This document shows, one piece after another, positions 33,044 through 44,125 of a stretch of DNA of 64,000 nucleotides. Under the pieces are notes generated by a model. That model worked only from the letters and a program-made list of their open reading frames with translations, was not told the DNA's origin and made no database searches. Made by a program: the position numbers and the translations under genes. The stretch is from Ophiura sarsii (Eukaryota; Echinodermata; Ophiuroidea; Amphilepidida; Ophiuridae). The stretch is taken from contig CM069455.1 of assembly GCA_035610835.1 (NCBI GenBank), positions 50,324,639 to 50,388,638 on the forward strand, given 5' to 3'. Position 1 is the stretch's first letter. Each line of letters opens with the position of its first letter.

Positions 33044-33756
33044 TTAAGGGGGGACTTAAGGAAGTTTTTTGTTGAATTTTGTTAGTGCTGTAATTATTGA
33101 ACCATGACTCAAATGTATATAAAAGTATACATTTTTGGAAAGGAAATGGATCAGAGAATCCAAATTTGGCATCAATTTTGACCAAAAATGTTGATTTTTT
33201 GAGAAAATCACAAAAAATCACTTTTTTGACCCATTTTTTTTTAACAAAGCTAACAAACATAATTTTGAGTTAAAAATGCCCAAATCACTTGATGATGATG
33301 TTAAGACACTACTGGAGGGACGATTTTTTTTTTTAATAATCTAATCCAATATTTTTTGAAATTTTGACAAAAAAGTGTTAAAAAAAAATAAAAATCCATT
33401 TTTTCACGTTTTTTGGCACTTTTTGGTCAAAATTTTCAAAAATATTAGATTAGGTTTAAAAAAAAAAAAATCGTCCCTTCATTAGTGTCTTAACATCATT
33501 ATAAAGTTATTTGGCCATTTTTTACTCAAAATTATTTTTTGTTAGCTTTGTTCAAAAAAAATTGGGTCAAAAAAGTGAATTTTGTGATTTTCTCAAAAAA
33601 TCTACTTTTTGGGTCAAAATTGACGCCAAATTTGGATTCTCTGATCCATTTCCTTTCCAAAAATGTATACTTTTATATACATTTGATTAATAGTTCAATA
33701 ATTACAGCACTCACAAAATTCAAAAAATCAAATCAAAAACTTCCTTAAGTCCCCCC
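33044..33756. mobile_element. TTAA foldback family N, copy 2
   Basis: TTAAGGGGGGACTTAAGGAA at the left is complementary to the right end (TTCCTTAAGTCCCCCCTTAA). The arms extend for hundreds of bases, with matching TGTATACTTTTATATACATT and GATCCATTTCCTTTCC segments, making a near-complete palindrome around ~33400. Antiparallel ORFs here arise from the symmetry. Confidence 0.85.
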
Positions 33757-33760
33757 TTAA

Positions 33761-34123
33761 AGGGGCACTGAGGGATGCGTATGGAGTGCGCCCTCAATTT
33801 TCCTGGAAATCAGGGTTTTTTTTGCATAACGTAATACTTAGGCATATACACTAAATATTATTTGAAACAATTGCCTTAATTCGCCGTCTAATCTTGTCAA
33901 ATTCCATGATTTTATCATTTCGATGTAGATTACATCAAAATTATCAGCACCACTCGCCATGCACATATTGCTTTAACCGAATTTCTATCCAGCACTATTA
34001 TAATTCAACCCTTTCGCCATAAATTATTATATTTCCGGGTTCTTACGTACCTTATCTATGGAAACAATTTTTTTTCTTCTTCCAAATTTCATTTTTCTCG
34101 GCAATCTCTCAGTGCCCCGTGTG
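33761..34123. mobile_element. TTAA foldback family M, copy 2
   Basis: Starts AGGGGCACTGAGGGATGCG immediately after TTAA 33757-33760, which also ends family N. The interior ATTATCAGCACCACTCGCCA is shared with 4746-5252. The right end is CTCTCAGTGCCCC without TTAA. Confidence 0.75.
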
Positions 34124-34274
34124 CGGAATGAAGGTAATACTAATCTTAGTATGTAAATATAGGTCTTTTATTTCTGTATCAGGGATCAATGGCATTGTAT
34201 ATGACAATTAAGTGTGTCCATTTTGTAAAAATGAATGCAAAATGCATTAATTTTTCTTGCTGTTTATTTAAACT

Positions 34275-34990
34275 TATAAAGGAAGGTGTTCCGATTTCTG
34301 GCCCGATTTTCAACTTGATGTTTTCTGTTCTACATGAAGGGTCATCCTTAAAATAGTCACATTCCAAAGTTTGAGTTGCATAACTCCAATGGTTTTTATT
34401 TAGAAGCACAAGGTGAATGACATGACATTTGCCGATTGAGTAGTACACAAACTAACAGGGTGGTTAACCACCTCAGTGGTGGTAATTCACTGCATTTTGG
34501 CCTATAATGTCTAAATTGAACATCTTGCGCCTAAGATTTAACAGAAATAATGAGAAAAATATGGGTTTTTATTTGATATCAAAATATGTTGATGTGGAAA
34601 AGAAAAAAAAAAAGTGATTGGAGCATACACCTTAAAGGTAGATGTTCCGATTTTCAACTTGAAGTTTTCTATTCTACATGAAAGGTCATCCTTAAAAAAG
34701 TTGTGTGCCAAAGTCGTGTTCCAAAGTTTGAGTTGCAAATGGTTCTTATTTTAGACGCACAAGATGCTGTGAACTGTACCCATTGAGTAATACACAAACT
34801 ATCGGTGGTTACCACCATTCGCGGTAATTCGACGTTATTTCATAGATTTCTCCGTAATTATACCGATTTAGGCCGTCAAATTTCAGTATGATGATGAGAA
34901 AAATACAAGCTTTCATATGATATGAAAATCTCCGTATGTTTGAAATAATTCTGTGTTACGAAAATGTTATCGGGTCATCTACCTTTAATT
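34275..34990. repeat. Two tandem ~355-bp units
   Basis: Units beginning AGGTGTTCCGATTT (near 34284) and AGATGTTCCGATTT (near 34639). Both contain TCTACATGAA(A/G)GGTCATCCTT, AGTTTGAGTTGCA, ACACAAACTA and a GGTGGTTA motif. Diverged, non-coding. Confidence 0.7.
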
Positions 34991-35574
34991 CATTTGTAGA
35001 AAATGTCATCTACATTAGTTTGGTTTGAGTAAGCATCTTGGTGTGTAGATCACTATCTATCACTAGTGTCATGCACCTCAAGCAATTGTATTAGGCTCCA
35101 ATGGTTGCCATGGTGAATCTTTTAATCGACGGCTTAAAAGTGTTTCTATAACATATCCACCATTGTAGTAGTGAAGACGTCCCTGGATACGATTACTTTT
35201 GGGACAATCTGTACAAAATCTTCGAAATGTCAAATGAAACGTTTTTCTTTTCTCTCCGTAGTATAATCCCTCTTTGCGGGATCGGGTCACCATGACAACA
35301 TCCGGTGATTGGGAGCTTGGTCACAATTGTGTAAAATGTGTCAATTTGGATCAAATCATAGATTATTGAACAGGAAGAAGGAATTACAAAGCAGGTGTTT
35401 GAGTTGTTGGATAAATATTAGTACAAGAAGTATTTTTTCCTTGGGCAGGGCATTTATTAGGTGTTATTGTTATGAATATTATAGTGAAGTTTGTAGAAGC
35501 TTTTATTTTGGGCATGGGGAAATTGTTTTTTGGTCATTGGTTATTACTATCCTGTTTACCAAAAATAAAATAAA
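34991..35574. other. No gene supported
   Basis: A 90-codon ORF (35309-35581) begins after a plausible start context but has no recognised motif and runs into the tandem repeat. Confidence 0.35.
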
Positions 35575-35742
35575 TAAATAGATAAATGAATAATTAATTA
35601 AATAAATGAATAATTAATTAAATAAATGAATAATTAATTAAATAAATGAATAATTAATTAAATAAATGAATAATTAATTAAATAAATGAATAATTAATTA
35701 AATAAATGAATAATTAATTAAATAAATGAATAATTAATTAAA
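35575..35742. repeat. 20-bp minisatellite, about 8 copies
   Basis: The unit AATAAATGAATAATTAATTA repeats without variation until about 35738, which indicates recent expansion or ongoing homogenisation. Confidence 0.9.
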
Positions 35743-35825
35743 ATAAATGAATATAAGAATATGAAAAAAATTAATGAAATAACAAGTGCCTAAATAATGA
35801 TGAAATTAAATAAGTAAATAACAGA

Positions 35826-35935
35826 GTTATGATTTTGCATGATTTGAGAAGAAAAAACTCTAAAAATAATTCTTGAAAAACGCAAAAAGTGGGTCGCCCG
35901 AGCCCGTAAAACAGGGTGGTTTTTTTCCTCGCCTA
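35826..35935. repeat. Dispersed repeat family P, copy
   Basis: GATTTTGCATGATTTGAGAA to GAGCCCGTAAAACAGG and CCTCGCCTA, parallel to 27205-27330. Confidence 0.6.
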
Positions 35936-36161
35936 AGATGGATATTTTCGCCCACATAATTGTTGACATTTGTTAAATTCACAAAATTCTTGTTTCTTTA
36001 CAAGAGAAACGTTTCTGTAAAAAATTGAAACAATAACAAAGTAAATGTGACAATGTGTGATGCAAAAATTGCCATTTTTACAGAAAGACTTGACAACCAC
36101 GATTGATGTTGATTACACAACAAAATTGCATGTTAATGGAACAATTTAACGGATATTGTTG

Positions 36162-36496
36162 AGGCTATATTAAAAAAATCTTTTGTCTCAAAGCTCTTCA
36201 AATTTTCAAAACCTAGTGCGGAATGCGGGTTTTTTAAAGTTTTTTTAAAAGAAATTTTATAAATATAATATATTGAAATCCTTGTTGTTGAATGGCATGA
36301 CATATTTTTATTTTCATTGTGCGAAGCGTTACCTAAAAGTTTGATGCGTAGAGTGAGGCTTTAACACATATTATGTATGTTTGGAAAAAATAAAATAATA
36401 AAAAAATGAAATTTCTACTTTTATGAAAATCTAACGTGCATCAATTTACTAACGTGCACAGGAGCTTTGAGACAAAAGATTTTTTTAATAAAGCCT
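36162..36496. mobile_element. MITE family L, copy 1
   Basis: TIRs of ~34 bp: AGGCTATATTAAAAAAATCT at the left and its complement at the right, including GTCTCAAAGCTC and GAGCTTTGAGAC. A second copy is at 43127. Confidence 0.85.
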
Positions 36497-36705
36497 GATC
36501 AAAATTCAATAATAATTTACATGGCGCCATGATAGATTACATTTGACAAAACACAAATCATTTTAATGTGACAGACACTAATTAGTCATGTGAAAAATGA
36601 CAAAATGTTAACAGATTGTTATATTTATTCACAACGTTATATGTGGAAGTGTACGGTATTGTAATCGTTCTATGTCATACTATCATAACAGAAATATTTC
36701 CTAAT

Positions 36706-37614
36706 GATAACCCTGGTTAACCCAGGTTTGATAACCCTGGTTGACCCAGGTTTGATAACCCTAGTTGACCCAGGTTTGATAACCCTGGTTGACCCAGGTT
36801 TGATAACCCTGGTTGACCCAGGTTTGATAACCCTGGTTGACCCAGGTTTGATAACCCTGGTTGACCCAGGTTTGATAACCCTGGTTGACCCAGGTTTGAT
36901 AACCCTGGTTGACCCAGGTTTGATAACCCTGGTTGACCCAGGTTTGATAACCCTGGTTGACCCAGGTTTGATAACCCTGGTTAACCCAGGTTTGATAACC
37001 CTGGTTGACCCAGGTTTGATAACCCTAGTTGACCCAGGTTTGATAACCCTGGTTGACCCAGGTTTGATAACCCTAGTTGACCCAGGTTTGATAACCCTGG
37101 TTAACCCAGGTTTGATAACCCTGGTTGACCCAGGTTTGATAACCCTGGTTAACCCAGGTTTGATAACCCTGGTTGACCCAGGTTTGATAACCCTAGTTGA
37201 CCCAGGTTTGATAACCCTGGTTGACCCAGGTTTGATAACCCTGGTTGACCCAGGTTTGATAACCCTAGTTGACCCAGGTTTGATAACCCTGGTTAACCCA
37301 GGTTTGATAACCCTGGTTGACCCAGGTTTGATAACCCTGGTTAACCCAGGTTTGATAACCCTGGTTGACCCAGGTTTGATAACCCTGGTTGACCCAGGTT
37401 TGATAACCCTGGTTGACCCAGGTTTGATAACCCTGGTTGACCCAGGTTTGATAACCCTGGTTGACCCAGGTTTGATAACCCTGGTTGACCCAGGTTTGAT
37501 AACCCTGGTTGACCCAGGTTTGATAACCCTGGTTGACCCAGGTTTGACAACCCTGGTTGACCCAGGTTTGATAACCCTGGTTGACCCAGGTTTGATAACC
37601 CTGGTTAACCAAGG
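36706..37614. repeat. 24-bp minisatellite, ~38 copies
   Basis: The unit GATAACCCTGGTTGACCCAG plus GTTT repeats head-to-tail. Variants are limited to a few sites: TTGACCC or TTAACCC, CCTGG or CCTAG, and one GATA to GACA. Because 24 is divisible by 3 and the unit has no stop in several frames, 8-residue periodic ORFs appear on both strands (LITLVDPG on +, TRVIKPGS on -). These are products of the repeat, without independent evidence of translation. Each unit contains CCTGG and CCAGG arms able to form small hairpins. Confidence 0.95.
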
Positions 37615-38510
37615 TCTCATGGCCCTACCATCACCCAGAGACCCCCCCCCCCAACACACACACCCCCAGTCTCATAAAATCAATTTCCACACAAGCAAAG
37701 TGTTTGTATACCTTAAACCGTCGCGTCATTGAAAATGCATTGTCAATTCTGATCAGAATGACCTCTCTAGGAGCGTGTTTCTGCTGGGGCGCTGCAAAAA
37801 GATTATTGCCGATTATTGCAAGGTTTTGCCTGTTTCTGCTAGGCAAGTTTATTTGCGGTTTCTTCCCCGGCAGAAACATGCTCTAGGTTACATGTATTGG
37901 ATGGTGTTAGAAATAAAATCGGTTCTGCACAAATATTTGACCAATGAGAGACAGTTTTACATCATTCTCTAGCTTAGGACCATGCAGAACAATCCACTAC
38001 TGCCAGCACAGGCCGGACCACTCTGAACTCGTGGCGACATTTTCATTCCCGTTGCATTTGAAGAAAAGTGTGGCCGCACAGTTTTAAACACACGGTCCGT
38101 CGAAATGAAAGACTTTTATGATATTTTTTTCACATTTATAAATAAGAACAGTTATTCAATGGAACTGTAAGCTGCCTAATGGTTGTATTTGAATATTTAG
38201 CTGATGATGAAATGTAAACTGTTATCTAAATGGGCATAAAACTTCTTTTGAAAGCTAATGAGACAACCGCTCTGCAAAAATTAATAATTTAAGAAATTGT
38301 TGCACAGATTTTTAGAAATATAATCCTAAAGTTGAGTACCCTTTTTTTTTTACTCACCCTGTATGGATATCAAATGGAATATCCCAGTACATAGAAAGAA
38401 AGATGAATATGGGTAGTTTCGATTCGAAACTTAAAACGCTATCAAATCCATGAATTTCACATGAAATACTGCAAATTGAGCTCTATAATTTTAGGTGGTA
38501 GTTAGTACTT
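37615..38510. other. Non-coding with a hairpin near 37770-37885
   Basis: AGCGTGTTTCTGC near 37771 and GCAGAAACATGCT near 37871 are inverted. Poly-C lies near 37641-37651. Otherwise no gene or repeat recognised. Confidence 0.45.
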
Positions 38511-39136
38511 ATATATGAAGAGCTTTGTTGCAAAAGGGCTATGGCGCGATTTTTTTTCAAAAATGAGTTTGATATAGAAATGTAGGGAAAAATCATATGT
38601 TTTAAGGAAACAAAGTCATTTTTTTTCAAAAAGACCTACATCTCATTGTAAACAGCCATTGAAATTGTTGTTTTGTTGCAAAAGGGCCTGTATCCAGAAT
38701 TAAACCGGGATACAGGCCCTTTTGCAACAAAACAACATCTTCAATGGCTGTTTACAATGAGATGTAGGTCTTTTTGAAAAAATTGACTTTATTTCCTTGA
38801 AAAATATGATTATGACCTATACATTTCTATATCAAACTTATTTTTTTTAAATGATTAAAATAAATGATTTTTTTTGTGTGGTATTTTTTCTCTATGTACA
38901 AACAGATGGAGTTTTGTTGCAAAAGGGCCTACATCCAAATTTTCAAAAAATGTAAACATGATTTTAAAAAAAATTGAGAAATTGATTTCAATTTCAATTA
39001 GTATGTAGTGTACCTCTTTCATAATCCATTCAGTTTTTCAATTGCTCAACTTGAATATTTAGAAACAGTTTTTTGACTTTTTCTCAATAAGAGCCAAAGT
39101 GGATGCAGGCCCTTTCGCAAAAAACCTCTTCATATA
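38511..39136. mobile_element. Foldback family F, copy 2 (without MITE W)
   Basis: Reverse-ordered match of 25845-26766. It contains GCAAAAGGGCCTACATCC at the site where the other copy carries MITE W. The centre at ~38700 has CCTGTATCCAG and CGGGATACAGG. Confidence 0.8.
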
Positions 39137-39851
39137 AGCATTCCGTATAATGTGAAAACCCAACTTCTGATGAAAAATGTTGAGGGCTCCCTCCATGAAA
39201 GATCTCTTAGTGCCCCTTTAACCATAAGTTGTTACTGATGGACTGTGTGCAAAGAAGCGTCTGTCTCCTGCTTAGTATCACCCTTGGCTCATGAACTGTC
39301 CACCTATTTTGGACCCTCCAGCCGCGCCAACAAAGTGTGAACAAACACCCTTTAATTAATGCATGCATAGGTCAATATTACCGATTCATAATGGGCGATG
39401 ATTCCTGCCAAAAGGTCATTAGCTGATACCTGATTTCAATGACCAGCAGGCTATTTGTATTGATCGGTATTGATCGGTAATGATTGGTATTGACCAGTTT
39501 GTCCTTTTCTGGCCATTTGGGATAATATTAATGATGTCCGAATCAATGTTTCGCAGGTGGTTGTACTCATTGATTGCGATAATGTTTAATTAAATTGCCA
39601 GATTGTTTATTTAAGAGTATCTCAAAGCTGAATGGGTAAAAGAGGCACTGATCTGTGGGACATTGACCTTGAAACAGCAAGCTAGATGAGCGCCGACTGA
39701 ATTGCCAGTTCTTTTGCAATGCAATCCTAAATCTCACGCTCGGAATTAGGTAAAAATATGGATGAACGTCAATTAGGAACTACACACTTTGTGGACTTAG
39801 AATATATCTAACCTTAACTTTTACAAAACAAAATAAATCAGTTGAAAAAGT
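39137..39851. other. No gene seen
   Basis: Short TTGATCGGTATTGATCGGTA repeats near 39457-39490. AGTGCCCCTTTAA at 39210 resembles a family M end. Confidence 0.4.
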
Positions 39852-39925
39852 GGTCCTAGTGGGAATCGAACTATGGACCTCTGCATTGCAAGGCATATAG
39901 CTCAACCACTAGACTAGTGACAGGT
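39852..39925 (-). pseudogene. tRNA-like sequence (pseudogene or SINE head)
   Basis: On the reverse strand there is a D-arm-like TAGTGGTTGAGCTATATGCC and a B-box AGTTCGATTCCC. The anticodon arm does not fold with a proper 7-base loop and U33, and the acceptor ends do not pair well. Probably a SINE-derived relic. Confidence 0.45.
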
Positions 39926-40195
39926 GAACTGAACCGGACATAATTTTAGTCCCTCTTATTATAACGGAATAAAGCAATACTATTATTATCAGTACACATA
40001 TAATTATTAATAGAGCTGCGACACACATGATCGTCAACCCAGGGTCGACATTCATGTGGGTATTTCTATTACTGCATATATAATGGTATTAGATGTTGTA
40101 TTACATTTTCTCCTCTATTCTTATAGTCATATAATTTACAATCATCTTCCTATACATTGCAAGCCCATACGGTGTATTTTGGAGACCCATTCATC
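39926..40195. other. No gene seen
   Basis: Spacer between the tRNA-like relic and the hairpin; AT-rich. Confidence 0.4.
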
Positions 40196-40248
40196 CATTG
40201 TGGGACCTCCCCACATAATATCCTCCCCGGTGGGGAGGTCCCACAATG
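40196..40248. repeat. Perfect 19-bp hairpin
   Basis: CATTGTGGGACCTCCCCAC (40196-40214) and GTGGGGAGGTCCCACAATG (40230-40248) pair without mismatch around a 15-base loop. The GC-rich stem stands out in AT-rich surroundings. Confidence 0.9.
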
Positions 40249-40386
40249 CATTTGGTTTGCCAGGAAGTTACCTCTCACGCCTGCTTGCTCGGTTCTATGG
40301 CACTATACAAGAATGAAAGATGTTCATCACAAAATGAGCTAAACACCTCAGAATTCCACACAAACAGCACACATTTGTAGCAAATA

Positions 40387-42177
40387 CACTCTTAGAAAAA
40401 ATGGTTCGTTTAAGAACCCTTTTTTGTCCCGCGGGGAGCACCTTTTGGCCTAAAAGGTTCTAAAAAGAACCTTAGAATGGTTCTTTGAAGAACTTTCAAA
40501 TTTTAAATAAGACATAAAGGTATATTTACTTTTTTGTTTTTATGTAATATGCAAATTCAAGAGAAATGTAAACAAATTTAGTCCTTTTCAACTGTTAAAA
40601 ATCATTTCTTCTTGGCTAAAAACATTTTTTACCGTTTTACCAAGAACCATTGAGGGTTCTCCATAATTTTTCCCCAAAAGGTTCTTGAAGCTTGAGGAAC
40701 CATTTTCTTGGCTAAAGAACCCTTTTAGAACCTTTTTTGGTTCTAAAAGGAACCCAATGAAATTTCTATAGGGTTCCTTTTAGAACCAAAAAAGGTTCTA
40801 AAAGGGTTCTTTAGCCAAGAAAATGGTTCCTCAAGCTTCAAGAACCTTTTGGGAAAAAATTATGGAGAACCCTCAATGGTTCTTGGTAAAACGGTAAAAA
40901 ATGTTTTTAGCCAAGAAGAAATGATTTTTAACAGTTGAAAAGGATTAAATTTGTTTACATTTCTCTTGAATTTGCATCTTACTATAAATCTGGAAACGGT
41001 GTGTGTTTGTGTGTTTATTTGTGAGTTTGTTATCCTTATTTCTCCGTTAGTTGTGATCAAAGTGGCGCCTAATTCGCATGAAAGATAGAGGAAATAACGG
41101 GAAGGGTGTTAAAGTTTATTTCAGTGAAATTGGTTAACAATTGGCTCCAAAAACAGCAAAAAACCGCTCAGATTTGGCTCATAAATGCCACTAGAATTGA
41201 ACAACATTGTGCGTTGCGCGTACTACCGCGTAATCATACCGTGGTCACACGTCGCGTGCATGTTTGCGCAAGGGCTCACTGCCGCGCGCGGCACACGCAC
41301 CCCTACACATGGCGCAGAAGCCACACGGGATAATGGTTATAGGCCTGTACAGTGTGTTGGTTGGGTATTTGGTGTCATGTTGGGGAGGGAGGGGGGGAGG
41401 GAAGGGGGGGGGGGGGTGGTGTAAAACCACGGGAAATAATTTAGGATAGGCCTAGGGTTATAATGGATAGCGTTTTGCGGGGGTTAATGAAACAACCTGA
41501 TTTCTTTACTTTAAGTTGGCATGCCAAACAATCTAAGGGTTAATGAAGTAGCCACGGGAAATGGTTTAGGGAGGGTTGTGATTATAAATCAAACTGGTTT
41601 GGGTGTGTGCATGGGCTGGGGGGGGGGGGCTGTAAAACCACGGGAAATGTTTTAGGATAGGGTTAAGAGTTAATGAAGTAGCCGCGGGAAATGGTTAGGA
41701 GGGTTATGATTATACATGTAAATCCACCTGGTTGGTGTAGTTGCAGTGGAGGGGAGGGGCGATTGTAGAGGGTTTATGTGGTTTTAAAAGTACTGACGGT
41801 TAACTTGATGCGGTTTGAGAGGTAGGGGTTAATAAAGTAGCCACGGTAAATGGTTTAGGAGGGACATGGTTATAAATCAACCTGATTTTGGGGGGGGGGG
41901 GGGGTTGTAGGGAGTTTATGTGGTTTTAGAGGTAAGTAATGTGGCATAACCATCTAGCGGATGCAGTAGCCGCAGGAAATGGTTAGGAGGGTTATGATTG
42001 TAAATCCACCTGGTTGGTGTAGTTGCAGTGTGTGTGGGGGGGGGGGGGGCGGTTGTAGGGGGTTTATGTAGTTTTAAAAGTACCGAGGGTTAACTTGATG
42101 CGGTTGAGAGATAGGGGTTAATAAATTAGCCACGGTAAATGGTTTAGGAGGGACATGGTTATAAATCAACCTGATTC

Positions 42178-42209
<32 letters not shown>

Positions 42210-42511
42210 GTAGTGGATTTACAATGCCTTTAGAAGGGATATGGTTATATATGGTGGGGTGTTGTAGGGGGTTTATGTGGTTTCAGAGGTAGGTAATGTG
42301 GCATAACCATCTAGCGGGGACCCGAGCGTAGCGAGGGTACGCCGCTAGTATTACATAAAAACAAAAAAGTAAATATACCTTTAGGTCTTATTTAAAATTT
42401 GAAAGTTCTTCAAAGAACCATTCTAAGGTTCTTTTTAGAACCTTTTAGGCCAAAAGGTGCTCCCCGCGGGACAAAAAAGGGTTCTTAAACGAACCATTTT
42501 TTCTAAGAGTG
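40387..42511. mobile_element. Palindromic TA-targeted element X, split by a Helitron
   Basis: Ends CACTCTTAGAAAAAATGG and its exact complement CCATTTTTTCTAAGAGTG, with TA on both sides. The two ~370-bp arms are almost perfect complements around ~40756 and contain repeated GGTTCTAAAAGG and AAGGTTCTTGAAGC motifs. Excluding the 1372-bp Helitron the element is 753 bp. Such low arm divergence suggests recent insertion or gene conversion. No transposase; Tc1/mariner-type by target site only. Confidence 0.88.
40977..42348 (+). mobile_element. Non-autonomous Helitron-like element inside element X
   Basis: Starts TCTTACTATAAATCTGG after GAATTTGCA and ends CGCCGCTAG before TATTACAT. The opposite arm of element X gives the empty site ATGTAATATGCAAATTC, the exact complement of the two flanks joined. 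Insertion was therefore between A and T with no duplication or loss, as in Helitrons. The 3' end has CTAGCGG (42311) complementary to the terminal CCGCTAG. The body holds degenerate repeats (GCCACGGGAAATGGTTTAGG, GTGGCATAACCATCTAGCGG) with long G runs. No Rep or helicase ORF. Confidence 0.85.
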
Positions 42512-42557
42512 TATGGAGTAAAGGTCCAACTTTGTCAAGAAATATTCATATTATTAA

Positions 42558-42796
42558 CACTTTCCATGTATGCGGCAGGCGTCTGCAGACGACATTCCAA
42601 ATTTGCACAAAATGTTTTAAAAATTTCAAGAGTATTGAATTTCATTGACATATTTGGAAACACCATGACAAATGCATTAAAATAAGTACAAACATGCCTT
42701 TGATTCAGTAATCCCAAGATAGACTTTGAAATTTGGGAAAAGTTTCTGAAAAATCTGTTTTGTATATGGTTAAGCCAACGGCCGCATGGAAAGTGT
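42558..42796 (-). mobile_element. TTAA MITE family A, copy 7 (inverted)
   Basis: TTAA at 42554-42557 and 42797-42800 flank CACTTTCCATGTATGCGGC and GGCCGCATGGAAAGTG. The left end has a short ATGT-type insertion in the TIR. Confidence 0.85.
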
Positions 42797-43126
42797 TTAA
42801 CTATATAGGTATCACATTTTGCAAATATCACATTTGGACGTGTATTTGCCGAGATGGTTGGGCTCTATCTGATGTGACATCAAGCGTTTTGACCGACAAA
42901 CAACATCAGATCTTTCTATTGCAACAAAATCCTACATAATTTATTGGTTTAATATAGAGTTTTTTTTATTCAAATGGAGCAATCAGGTTTTTAATTTAAA
43001 TTTACTGTGTTTAGGTGATGAAAAAAGAATCCCTGTTGTACGGGCCTGACCGACCCAATTTTTTTAGAAATCGCTGAATTTTTTCCCCCGCATGCACATG
43101 AATACCGACCCAATTTTGTTTTGCTT
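42797..43126. other. No gene seen
   Basis: Includes GTACGGGCCTGACCGACCC near 43038, probably a family P-related fragment. Confidence 0.35.
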
Positions 43127-43436
43127 AGGCCAAATTAAATTAATTGTTTGTCTCAAAGCTCCTCTCCTGTTGTAAAACTAATGCGGAATGCGGTTTTTTT
43201 TCAAGGTTTTTTTTTTTTAAAATATAAAATATTGAAATCCTTGTAAAAGTGAACTTTTGTATTTAAGATGATCTGATCAATGAAAATCTGAAAAATCGGT
43301 GAAATTTTAGATTTTTTTTTTTTTTTGAAAAAAAAAAAGAAAGAAAAGATTTTTCAGATTTTTGTTTTTCTAATGCGCACCAATAAACGAACGCGCGCGG
43401 GAGCTTTGAGACAAACAATTTTTTTAATTTGGCCTT
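43127..43436. mobile_element. MITE family L, copy 2
   Basis: AGGCCAAATTAAATTAATTG at the left and its complement at the right, with GTCTCAAAGCTC and GAGCTTTGAGAC. Diverged from copy 1 in the outer TIR. Confidence 0.8.
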
Positions 43437-43842
43437 ATCAATAAACGAAGAAGATGAAAAAAAAAGAAGCCTGAACGACCAGACCTGAGAGGTCCATTTG
43501 CCTGTACAACAGGTTTCCCCCCCCCCCATCACCAATCATGTTTTTGTTGATTATACTGTACTAAAGCACAAAGTAGTTACAAGGCTTCCAACACTTTCAG
43601 ATTAACAGTCATCGCCGCCGTAAAGGTATTTTGTGACAATTTTGCGACAGAAATGAGCAAACACGATTCAGAAAGACAGGATAAGCTTGCAGATTAGCAT
43701 GTCATTCAAGACGAGATTACAGTTGTGTTTTCTTGAAAATTAGTAGTTTTGTATTCATATCGCGGAATGGGAAGCCCTCGTCCTGGTTTTATATATAAGC
43801 TGGTTCATCACTGTTGACGACGAGGAGCATCCACATTCTATT
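43437..43842. other. No gene seen
   Basis: Poly-C near 43517-43526; non-coding. Confidence 0.35.
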
Positions 43843-43942
43843 GGGCTATTCCATTTAAAACCCATGCCCCCTTTTAGGAAGACAAGACCTTAATCTTCCT
43901 ACCACACATACAGGGAGTGTAGATTTCAAATGGAATCTCCCA
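43843..43942. mobile_element. MITE family B, intact copy
   Basis: A 100-bp element: GGGCTATTCCATTTAAAACC at the left and ATTTCAAATGGAATCTCCC at the right. The centre GGAAGACAAGACCTTAATCTTCC includes the TTAA used as target in other copies. Confidence 0.85.
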
Positions 43943-43969
43943 TGATCAGGTGTTAACCCCTTTTTCTTT

Positions 43970-44125
43970 TCTCTTTTTGTACATTATAAAGAGCAAATGT
44001 GATCAATAGCAAAACAGATATTAACAGGCCAGGGTTAATGAACTGAGTGATTAGGAATCAAACTGGTAACTCTCGACAAAGAGCTCTGAAAGGCCAATCA
44101 ATTGGTTCACTGCAACTAAGAAAAT
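43970..44125. repeat. Dispersed repeat family R, copy 1
   Basis: ATTATAAAGAGCAAATGTG through GATTAGGAATCAAACTGGT to CCAATCAATTGGTTC matches 51248-51395 in reverse orientation. Confidence 0.7.

Noticed and set aside
33044..33756. Antiparallel ORFs of ~70 codons with similar sequence
   Set aside because: Produced by the palindromic arms of a foldback element.
35309..35581. 90-codon ORF with reasonable start context nearby
   Set aside because: No domain, runs into the AT-rich minisatellite, and the better-placed ATG at 35293 gives only about two dozen codons.
36706..36760. Interstitial telomeric repeat
   Set aside because: AACCCTGG resembles telomeric CCCTAA only superficially; the unit is 24 bp and contains no (TTAGGG)n run.
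36670..37732. Long ORFs of >320 codons on both strands
   Set aside because: Both are direct consequences of the 24-bp stop-free minisatellite; no start context, splice site or domain supports translation.
39852..39925. Possible minus-strand tRNA-Cys (GCA)
   Set aside because: GCA is present but neither a 7-base loop with U33 nor a paired acceptor stem can be drawn.
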